Below, piece after piece: positions 21,330-32,785 of a stretch of DNA of 64,000 nucleotides (the stretch's first letter is position 1; each line of letters opens with the position of its first letter). Both the position numbers and the translations under genes were made by a program. The stretch comes from Schistosoma haematobium. Lineage: Eukaryota; Platyhelminthes; Trematoda; Strigeidida; Schistosomatidae. The stretch covers positions 24,067,536 through 24,131,535 of the forward strand of contig NC_067198.1 in assembly GCF_000699445.3 (NCBI RefSeq), given 5' to 3'. The notes beneath the pieces were generated by a model. It was not told the DNA's origin. It saw only the letters and a list, made by a program, of their open reading frames with translations, and made no database searches.

Positions 21330-23139
21330 GAATCAATGTGACGTTGGTTCGTTACCAAATTAGTAAGACTGCCGCGCTCCTGAGGTTACCAAGAATAATA
21401 AGAATCCTCCGAGTATTGATAAACTGAAAGATAAATAAAAAAGAAGGTGGCAGCGGCTTTAAAATGTCTGTTTTAATGCTTAAAACGCTTAAAATTAAAA
21501 TTTGGGTGAAGATTATTTAAGCTAAAATAGAGGGTTATAACAATGATAATATGATTCCGTGTAGGGATATTTTATTAAATCGCCGTAAGATACGTGATAA
21601 CAGCCGTTGATTAATAACTAAACTTATAGGTACTGCATTTTGTGTTTAGAAATACTAAAAAAGTCAATATTGTAGGAATGTTATTATCGAAATTACTTTT
21701 GGTTCAAATCATTAGGTCAAATAACGTTTATGTCGGTAAGCTGTCCATATGAATTGATTTCCAACTGCATCCGCATTATTAGGCTAACTGAAAGAACAAG
21801 AGTATTACCATGGAAAAGAAATCCAACTAGTGTTCCAGTTAGTTCGATACGGTTTATTTAGTTAAGGGGAGATTTTCTCGACCTTATTATTGTTTAATGG
21901 TGATAGAATTTAGTAATGCTACTAATACATATGAATGTTTATGCAAAAAAATTTTCAGTGCTTGAAAATTGATAATTATGTGAATTTGGACAGACAGCTA
22001 AGAGCGATTCGTCAAACATGAGTGTTTGCGCGAGAGACATGCTCTAGACTCAATGTTCTGACTTGCCATAGACTATTTATTTATATTCACACATATGGCT
22101 GACGGTACGTACGAGTTAGTTGCAAGTATTATTATTATTATTCACAAACATCTTGTGGGCATATAAGTGTTGTGAAGAAACCATTTCGGGTTTCTTCAAA
22201 AAATGCAATAATACAAAATTTTCAATAATGTCAGCATTATACTTGCCATTTAGAAAAAAATTAGAGCAATAATAGTATAATATTAATAATAATAAATCGG
22301 GTCTGTGCAATTGAGAAAAATATTGAATTGAGTTTAAAGAAGGAAATGGAGAAAATAAGGGAATAGAAATAAAGGAGACGTGAAATACGCAAACAGTCTA
22401 ATAGGCGTGTTGTCGAACACAGAACAAGAATAAACGACTATGTGTGTATTGTTAAATTAGTAACAAAAATAATTAAGAAAAAATAACTTTTAATTGCAGT
22501 AAGATATGACGCTAGAATAAATGTTTGTGCAGTTATAGTTTGGAGTGATGCTATGAAAGTTACAATTAAATGAAAATGATAATAAAATATCAATATGTAT
22601 GAGTCATATATGCATAGTGAAGATATAACGGGTCTGAGAATTTAATTTGAGTGTAACACAAGTTATTGTTTTAATTACAAACTTCGTAATCTTAAGAATA
22701 TTTATTTAGAGGGAAAGAAGAGAGAAAAGAAGTGAACACTTAGTGAAAAGTTTTGATCCATGATAAGAATAATAATTGTGTAATGAATATCAACCTCACA
22801 AGGAAACCAGCAATTGAAAAAATAAAATAAAAATCCGTTAAAGCACTCGGATGAATACATTTAGATTTCTGTAATAGTATACAGAGTGAAACCGGATATT
22901 AGTACAAATATTTGTGCAATAATAATTAAGATTGATGCTATGAAAGTCAAAATTGATTTTAAAGGACAATCTGGAGTTAAATATGTTTAGAAGGATAAGA
23001 AGATACAAAAAGAATATCTAATGTGTCGGGGAACTAATAATGATATTAATAACCGTAATAATGATAAACATGTACATAAGCAGACTTCATATATTAAGAT
23101 AAAGAGAAATAAAACAAGATAGACGTGGAAAGATTTAAA
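21330..23139. other. AT-rich gene-free stretch with diverged internal repeat
   Basis: No gene recognised. Two segments near 22,515-22,575 and 22,905-22,965 share tttgtgca and gatgctatgaaagt in similar surroundings, suggesting an old duplication. Part of it may be the 3' side of the neighbouring CR1/jockey-type element. Confidence 0.5.
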
Positions 23140-23900
23140 GGTTTTATTTTGCTTTTCAAGCAATTAAATGGATGATGGACCTTGTTTGTATAAATCATTA
23201 TTGAATACATTGATATTTAATAGGTGACATAATCCACTTTCGGAAAGAAAATTGTCAAGGAGACTAAAAGAGGGAACACACATCATTGATAAAAAGGAGA
23301 AAGAGTAATGGACCAACCACACTTCCTTATATAACCCCACTGGTTACATTCACAGGTTTAGAGTAGCAAGATCCAAAGCGAACGATTTGGCTACGTTCTT
23401 CTAAAAAAAAGTTGAGCCAAGATAAAAGCGGATTCTGTATGCCAAATGAAGAGAGTTTTAAAAGAAGAAGTTTGTGTGAGACAATGTCGAAAGCCTTACT
23501 AAAATCGAAGTAAAGAACTATCACTGACTGACCGACATTTCTTCTCTGGGTAATTTGATCAAAAAACTCCAGGTGCGATGTGAAACATGAGCGTTTAGTC
23601 ATAAACCCGTGTTGGGATGGGCTGATCAGACTAGCTGAAAGTAAAAATGATAGTAGCTGTTTGTGGATGATTTTTTCCATGGATCTTGAGAGCACGGATG
23701 TCAAATTAATTGGCCTATAGTTAATAATATCACTACGTGGTCCTGTTTTGAATCTAGATGAAGCATTTCTGTCGATTAATTTAAGTATACTCTGAAGTGC
23801 ATACACATCATTCTGCTCATAGTAGCGGTATTTTAATTTCCTCAGCTTTCTTTTAAAAGTATTTTGGCCCCTATTAGCATTATAAGCCACCCGGCCAATA
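23140..23900 (-). mobile_element. CR1/jockey-like LINE reverse transcriptase fragment
   Basis: A frame at 23,890-23,327 encodes the first half of an RT domain of a different type from the RTE copies: NYRPINLTSVLSRSMEKII, SQHGFMTKRSC, motif A VIVLYFDFSKAFDIVSHK and GIQNPLLSWLNFFLEERSQ. The motif B region reads SGVI, then TAA, then GSVVGPLLFLLFINDV, so the frame continues past a nonsense codon at 23,327-23,329 that replaces the glutamine of PQGS. No YADD box is readable downstream. It resembles the CR1 clade known in schistosomes (SR1, pido); clade assignment is by motif only. Confidence 0.75.
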
Positions 23901-25806
23901 AATGGGGCAGTGCAGTCAAGACAACATATCAGGTTGTGGTATAGATTGGAAAGCGCGATGTCAACATTATGTAGTTTAGCATAAGGCGAAATGCAATTTA
24001 ATTGAGATGTAGTGACTATAAGTTGTTGGAATCAACTAAGCTTATGTGCCGCAATTAAATGTGATGCAGTGCTGCAAGATGTGTTCGGCTAAATAAGTCT
24101 CTGCAAGATGATAAACAGTGAGTGATGCTTATGTGCATTATCAGGAAGAACATAAGTTGTAACCAAGGGGAATGTACTCCCAATTCATGTCAGTGATGAT
24201 GACTTGAACCTTAGTCAGTGTTGGGGTAAATTCAACAGTGATGTTTTCAGTTTGCAAATGATTTGCTCGAATGCTTATGCTGATTATTTGCATGCATGGT
24301 TGCGTTGCCAAACCTCCAATTAGATTAAAAAAGTCTTAAAATATTTACTGAATGAACAACTGATAAAGAAACATACTGTAATAATCTGTAGTGGTTGAAG
24401 ACAACGAGAAAACAACACTATTTAGTGATAATTATAAGTCGATTTGTTGACCGATGTCGTTGATAATTCCACCAATTTTATCAATCATGTTACGTGATTG
24501 TCATAACAGTGCCTTACAATGATATCATGAAAACATTTTGTTTCAGTAATTATAGTGCTGTTGACGTGTTCGTCACTCCCTCGAATCAGAACAATTGAAT
24601 AAATGCAGATAATTGTATGGCTTTCATCGTATGAGCTATCTTAAATGATCTTATGACTGAAGAAAATTTATAGCCTGAACTCACCGTATGTTTTCGAAGT
24701 AGTGTGTGGAGGACCAGACAATATATAAACGCAAAAAGTATCAACAAAGTAAATAAAAATCAATAGTAATATTGATATATACCAGTTAAATGTTACAAAT
24801 ACAATAAAAACGGGACTTTACTTAAGTTCGCCCAAAATGATGCGTGTTCAGCTTTAGTCTGGTACAATAAATCCACAATTATGAATGCTTGGTAATTCCA
24901 AACGTGTCGATGAACTCTCCAGTGGTATAATCCAAAGTAAGGTATGGAGTATTCGCACTCACAGTCTATGAATGTAAATAATATTTGTTTTAGGTCTCAT
25001 TTAACTCAATCACGAATGAAAATAGAACGAGGAATGTGTGAGAAGCAGTGTATTTGTTAGCCAGCAACAGTACGTCACGCTGTGTTAGTATCACAACGGA
25101 AAAAGTGTTCAAAATCATTTACTAAAACAACAGGTACAATCATTTGATGGTAAATATACATACGATGAAAGGTTGACATGATAAATACAAATAATATTGA
25201 AAACTATTTACAAAATAAGCTTGTCAGTCATATCTCCACAAGTGTTATCTTTGTTGTTTGAAAATGGAAATCGAAAATTCGAAATAAGTCGGGAAGTGGT
25301 CGGAAGAAGGATTTTACAGTATAAGGTATAGTTTAAAACAGATTGAAGTGTTAAGTGAAGAAAGAATATGATTAGCTGCAGATAACCATTCAGTCCTTGC
25401 TAACGTCGCTGGTCGATGTATATTTACGTTATTTACATGTCATATATACTAGAGCTGGATGTTTAACAAGTTCATTTCGCTGAAGCTTGTAAGTGCTACT
25501 AAAGCTTGTTAATGAACCACTGAAACTAATTATTATTATAGGCGGCCAGTTATTAGTACCAACTGAGTTAGTATGTTATGAGTGCTAATCAGTATAACAT
25601 TTCGATAATACGTATGAGCACTAATCAGAGGACTGATGGAATACTGGTTTAACGGAAGTAAAAATCAATCGAGAAAGTCAAAGTGGGAATAAAGATTAAT
25701 AATGATAGGCTGTGTTTCTTTGGTCGGACTTGCCAATGTAGAATTATGGTCAAATTCGATATTAGTACGGTTCTAATAATACGCTTAAGCTCAATGTTGA
25801 AGATTT
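23901..25806. other. Gene-free stretch
   Basis: No recognisable coding sequence. The part next to 23,900 may contain decayed upstream sequence of the CR1/jockey-type element; the rest shows nothing I can name. Confidence 0.5.
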
Positions 25807-26136
25807 GTTATGATATAACTGCCTAATCCTTAAGATCTTACGTGGAAGTCACACCATTGTACACATTGTCGTAACGATCAAAAATATATGATGGAGAACA
25901 CATTCAGGCTGGAGACAGAACAATATATATTTAATATGGGTAGCAGTGAGTTGTACAGAGCGACCACGACTGCGAAGTTGAGCGATGCCATCCGATCGGT
26001 TCTAAATAACTGAATTCATTCCTTCCACCTTCTTCATCGCTGTGTTTTTCTCCGCGTTAAATATTGAATATCTATTTTCCAGACTGTCTCGTGTTCAGCC
26101 TTGAAAACTGCATGGTTAGGGCCCGATGCCACTACA
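25807..26136. repeat. LTR-like repeat, right copy
   Basis: Diverged direct copy of 20,989-21,315, starting TGTTATGATATAACTGCC and ending GATGCCACTACA. No intact retrotransposon body adjoins it, so a solo LTR is likely. Confidence 0.65.
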
Positions 26137-27710
26137 AACTAATCCAGCTATCATCGAAAACGTACAGGTATTTATTGTTGATTGTCGATGCAAAATATCG
26201 GGATATCATCAACATTGACCTATGTTAGTAGGGAACAAACCAGCTTCCATTTCAGGAGGCAATCGAGAAGAGCTACTGGCGGTGATTCAGATGCCCAATA
26301 TGAAACTTTTCAATATAAGCTTTCGTTGTAATAATCACGCTACTATTTTATTGGAACCACCGCGTTTTTATATTTGTTCCTGAGTAATTGAAATACTCAC
26401 CACGCTCTTTCCTTAAAAAGAATTCAGCAAAGTACGACTTTATTTTGCTCTTCCTATCTCAGTTAGTTACCTTATTTGAGGACAGAATGTTCTGCGTAAT
26501 TGTCACTATGTTCTACACACATAGGGAAGTCTCAAAAATCGAAGTACCTCATATCGCCACTTTAAACCAGTGGCTTTTTGGCTTTGAAGCGAAAAATGCA
26601 AAATTATGGTGTAGCCCTGATACTTGCTCTGCCTTGTATTTTAGAGAGACATGGAAGGAAAATAGGTCTTACAAGGTCTCCTTAAGGGCTTGAAGTCACC
26701 GAAGAAATGTATGGAAATTATTGACATTAAATGTAATGCGCGAAAACGTCACGTAACGAACCCACTAACTCACAATATCATAAACAATTTTAATTTTCTG
26801 TTATCACCTTACAAACACCTTTATTGAACAGTTTATTACTACCAAGTGTTTGGAAATTATCGCCGGTTGCGTTTCTAAACACTTGTATTCCGAGAATAAG
26901 GCCTCTCCCCGAAAGCGATATCGTAGTTTAACCTTCTATTCCCGGAGGTTCATGGGTTTTCAGTGTTAAATTTTAGACTTGTATGATAAATTTTGCAGCG
27001 GTTAACTTAGGGGAGAAACTACACCAGAAACGAGATCACTTACCAGTGAGAAAATACTGAGGAGAGATTCTACTCACTTGCACCCTATATTTATCATATA
27101 TGAAAAACTCTCCATATCTCTCAAATACAGCCTCTTAATGGAATATGTAGGATGAAAGCACAACGAGGATACAAATCTACTTGAGCAAATTCACCACATG
27201 AGGTCCTGGAATTTCAGCACTTTATAGCGTACCAACTTCATAATGAGGATGTTGATTGTTGCATAAATCTCATATTACAAATCAATTTCTAGATTTGTCT
27301 GTTAGCATATACTAAAAGTATCGAAGTCCAAAATTTGAAGGTATTCATAGGGTCACCAGAGGACCCAGAATAATTGTGATATTGTTTGGTACTTTTTTGT
27401 GGGTCACACTATTTCGTATCAAATTTAAAGGATTGTTACGTCGTATTTCCGCTGATTAAAAATTTCATTCATGGTCAAATTTAGGAAAAGCGTTTACTGT
27501 TTGCGGCATTTTGAAAAAAACCCAGCTGTTTAGCTGGTCTTGTGTCCTCACAGTTGTAAGACCGACGGGAGTTCAATAACAAATTTTCGACTTCTAAAAG
27601 CGTTTCTTTGCTTCTAAATTTTAATTATTCACCCACCATACATCCCCACAAGTGTAACCTATCGACAGAGCAGTTTGAAGTACGTTCTAAGTTCAAACGA
27701 CTTTTTTTAG
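26137..27710. other. Gene-free stretch upstream of the first recognised ST7 exon
   Basis: The N-terminal exon(s) of ST7, normally coding a transmembrane segment, are expected here or further left, but none was identified with confidence. A 101-codon plus-strand frame at 26,388-26,693 has no family similarity. One weak candidate near 27,350-27,430 reads IIVILFGTFLWVTLFRIKFK, hydrophobic then basic. Confidence 0.4.
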
Positions 27711-30700
27711 TAGTAAAAATGTTTCTGAATACTTTGTCACCTAAATTTTATGTGGCTCTAACAGGAACAAGCTCCTTAATATCGGGGCTTATTTTGGTAT
27801 TGATATCTCTTTCATTTTAACATTTAGATTTTTGAGTGGTGGTACTTTAAGAAGTACGGAAAGTCGTTTATTGAGCAAATTTCTTGGACCCACATATATC
27901 CACTCATTGGTGGAAGTGATGAAGATAATGAATGTGATAGTGTGGAATCTAATGGTCACCTAGCGTCTACGCAAGGTTTGTTAGTATTTTTTTAAATTCC
28001 CTCTAGAGTGTAAGGTGTGGAGAAATCCTTATAGTTTGTTTAGGGGGGCGGAGTATCGAAAGTTTTTTCACGAAACAGGTCGTGACCCCCTGACGTATTA
28101 TGATATGAACTTGTCTGCTCAAGATCATCAGACATTTTTCACATGTGAAGCAGATGGCGGAAAGCCCGAGTATGAAAGTATGTTGTTTTTTAGTACGAAA
28201 GTATTTCAAGTTATGCAACTTTCATGGAGAGAGAGAAATCACGAAGAAAGAATCAAGAAGACCAAGGAGGCCTTGGCTAAGAACCCTGAGTGTGCAACTG
28301 CAATGATCTTGCTTGCAGAGGAGGAATGCTCCTACATCGTAGATGTGAGTTTATAAGTTCCTACTTAATATCTATTTTTCATGTCCATACCTTCCTTTCA
28401 CTTCATTTAAGGTATAGTACACACATTCTGGTTTACTGGTAGATGATTTGCCTCCGTATTTAATGTATCATCGGAAATACTAATAATTTACAACCATACG
28501 TAACATCCAGTTGTCACGCTTTTATCTGCTTCGGTTTTGCACCCGGGCAGTATCTCATCCCTCACACAAATTGAATGATTTATGTGGCGCGTATATATTT
28601 GGTGCCCTCTCGTACCAATCTTCATGTGTTTAAATAAACAAATAAAAATGAATAAACAACCGTACGCAATAACCAGTTATTGTTGAGTATTGAAACGAGT
28701 TGATAACAGTTCCTTATGAGGGTTTCTGTCCCTTTTTAACAGCTGTTATGGGGAATAGTCCTTGTATTTAAGCACGACAGACAACTGTCAGCCATCGAAG
28801 ATTTAGAACATTCATATCTTACATAGATCTCATCCTTCTTATAGCTCAGTCACGGCCGGCTATCAACATTAACATTACTATTGGATTCACCTACTTATCT
28901 TACTAAGTTTGATATTTGTAAGTTTTTCAATATTTTTATACTTTGAAGCTAATCTTAATACAGTTGGGAGTATTCTCGCATGCTCTATCAGTACCCTAGT
29001 AGCAATATATTTCTTTATCAATATCGTCCTTTTAATATGATAGGTTTGCTGTAGTTTTCCAGCAACATCAGGTCCACTATCCCATATAAACAGAAACCGC
29101 CAGGCGATTACACCATAAAAGAAAGAAAGATATCTGTCCTAATGTTATTTACTTACTATATTTTTTTAGTGCATGAAACTATTCACTTACATCTTTGTAT
29201 ACATAGCAGTTATTATATGCTGCCTAAACCTGCTAAGTATCATAGATTTTCGTTACTCACTGATGTTTGTTCTCGACGTAAAAATTGTTAGTGAATCTAG
29301 ATTTAAGATTTTGTTGGCCTTTGTACATTCAAAGCAATCTAACATCCATAAATCCTTAGTGATCCACATTTCCCTGCATTCAAAAAATTACTATTATCAT
29401 AAGTGTCTGTGCTCGGTTTCAGGATATATTACGTTAAATGCCCACCAGACTAGTAAACATTTTTAAAATGTCGTTTCTAAACACTAATTACTATCCAAGC
29501 GGGGATACTAGTATAAACGCAAAGCGAAAATAAATCTAAATAATCAATCATAGCGTAATCCAGATGAGTTTTAATAGATAAACTGGTGTCATCAATTAAA
29601 GTATATGAACTAAACATAACTATGTATTTACCATTTTCAATAAATTATTAATTGTCATACTTAGACGTGGATTTCCATCCCAAAATTCGTAATTTGGTCA
29701 ATCTATAAATTTGTCAGTTGGTATATAATATTTGGGGCAAAGAATACTCCAGTTTGTTTGAAATAAGTCAGACCCTACATGTATTTTGGATTAACGTAAA
29801 AATTCAGATTTCCGATGTAAAACCGTATTATCGTTTATTCGCGTTTAAAACTGATCTCATGTTCAAAGTATATCTTCAACTAAATCTTTGTTTCTTGCTT
29901 GTTTGCTGTCATTGAGTCTAACTATTTAGTCACTAATTCATCCTAAATATTTTGATAGTGTTTCTAATTCGAAGTTAGATTTACAGTTGATGTTAATTTG
30001 TTCACATACTGGGACAAACTGATTGGCTTCCTTTCAGATGTGTTTTAGAGATATTAATCACATTGTGAAGGAAACTTTTAGTGTCTGCCAGAGAAACATG
30101 GGTACAGCGGCATTTTAAATCGTGATTAGATGTTTTAAGAAATAAATGCTTTGTTTTAGTGGCAGCCCAGTCAGTGACATAGAAACTCACGGAACATAAT
30201 TCCTTGTGACATGTTTATATTGAAATGACGGGCGCAGAAATTGTTTATACTAATAGACATGACCTAGCTAGCGGTTAGTCGTCAATTTCTATTTCCTTTA
30301 TGTAGTTTTTATGTCGAATTTCTGTTATTTTATGGCTTTATTCGGTGTTTTTGTAGGTAAACTGAATTAAATATATTGTGTTTCTGCTAAATATTAGTCC
30401 TTGTTTATATCTTTCTTCCAGGTAGAGAAAGTATACAAACAAGCATATAAAGTTGCTGAGACAAATCTTCGTCGTTCTCAACAGCTTCAAAACCACAGTC
30501 CAGCACATGAATCAATGTATCGGAGAGATATACATGCATTTGTTTTCATTCGACGTCGACTTGCAATGTGTGCAAGAAAATTGGGTAAATTGAAAGAAGC
30601 AATAAAAATGATGAAAGATGTATGTGTTCTATGTTGTTTTGAGAAAATATTTCTAGCTACTGTGCATCATTATTTTCCATGGTCAGTATTCTATAATTTA

Positions 30701-32696
30701 TATATTGAAAGATAAGTGCTCACTTGCAATGTTTCAAGTCAGAGAAATATACCTTCAAGGAATCAATAATGAACTTGGCCTGGTGATTTATTGTTAAAGA
30801 ATAAGTGCATATTTTAGTTAAGAAAGTTCTTATGGCGATTAACTCGTTTACTTGTAAAGCTTTTTCATTATATTTTAGTGTAGAAACATTCTGTAATTAG
30901 ATTAATTAGGTTAAATTACCTTAAGTCTGTTAGTTTAACCTGTTACTTTTAATCAATAACGTAAAAGGCAAAAAACAAAATAGATTAATATTTCTAGGTG
31001 AGAAATACGTTCCTGTAAATTTAAAGGAAATGATAGTCATCCAGAAAAATGGAGATGAGTGCATCTTCCTAATGAATAGCGCTAGTTGCAATATGTCAAA
31101 TGTCTTATCATTGCAGTATGCATAGTAAGATATTCCTATTAACTCTTCCGTCATTCAAATCAAACCATAATTCCAGGTAAGGAAATCAATGTCAGTGGTG
31201 ATTAGATGAAAAAACGTATTATATAATCAGAAGAACTGTAATGATTCATTAGGAACTTCCTTCATATAACTAACATCTGGTTTTATCTCCAACTTTATCC
31301 TCAGAAATGAATCAAATTCAGAATAACTATTAGTTTCATGATTTTTAAAGCTGTTTTGTTTTAAATAACGTGTCCTTGTTTATCATTTGATAATTTTAAA
31401 GGCCGTGCATAGAAAAAACCATGTATCCATCAGTTCTCAACATCTAATATTTTTATGCTTATACTTCAGTTTTTACTCATCACTCCAACTTGCAGTTATT
31501 ATTCTTTCTTTTTATCTATTTTCAATTTTTAGAGTATTTGAATTCGATATTAGCTATTACGCAGAAATGAAATTAAAACTGAGCTTATAAATCTTATCCT
31601 TTATTTCAAATTATTACAGCTTATTAACCTGTTTAGCTACTACTTTCTTCGAAGACTAAATACATCAAATTGAATTAAAATCCCATTTGAATCACTTTTG
31701 TTTATATTCATATCATTACCTGAGTTAATACTTAAAAGCCTTAATCGGTCTTATGTATCTGTACAACCTAATCATGTGATATTCACAGGATATACTGTTT
31801 TTTGAAGTTATTCTATACCAGATAAATCACTTGTCTAAGATCTTCGGCTAAAGTTACGTTGCAGATTGTTAGGGTGTGGTGAAAGTTGGATATTTTTAAT
31901 GGATAAGTATATCGTCTTCCTCCTCACCGTTAGGTAAATGATACCACAAATAGTCCACCCACAAATAGCTTACTTTCCGAACTCACAGAATCAACAATGT
32001 GGCTTAAATATAAGGAGGTAACACTGCATAATTGAAAACACTAACTACAATTCTGTATTCAGAAAACGTCAAGAAATGTCTGTGATCATATTTGTAGGTT
32101 CGTACAAACAACAGTCGTTATGTTTCTTTCTAAGCTTCACTTCGGCGAAAAATCCTATCACAATCTAAGTTGGAATCACAAATCATCTACAGTTCTGATC
32201 GCATTCAACTTCATTCTCTTAGCTGTTAATTTGGGTTCGTTCCATAAATTTTATGTCTATTGTCAGTTTCTCACTTTTCGCTTCATATATTTTTATACTT
32301 TCAGCTAATGGTTACTGTTGAAGGGTAAAAGTGACTTCTTTAATAATCATGCTTCAAACAAAGTGTCATATCGAATGATTAATTTTACAGACAGACCAGC
32401 TATTACGCTTACACTGGTAGTTCGGACCCAACGAAAAATCCCTATATAGTCAAATAGAACTTTTATCTCAGTATATCTCACGTAGCGCATGAGAATTTCA
32501 GACCTATCTGAAAGCGATTTTACTTCACGAGATTTCTCATTTTACATCTAATGGTTTCTAAACTAAATCATTGAATTTTGTTTTTAAGAGCAGATTAATC
32601 CATATTGTTTTAATGTACTAGGCACTATTAATATGCTTGTCTTTCACAACCGTTAACATACTAGCGATAGACTATTCTTTCTATCCTGTGTTAAGT

Positions 32697-32785
<89 letters not shown>

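Noticed and set aside
22110..22310. A 64-codon minus-strand frame in AT-rich DNA
   Set aside because: Low-complexity composition and no family similarity.
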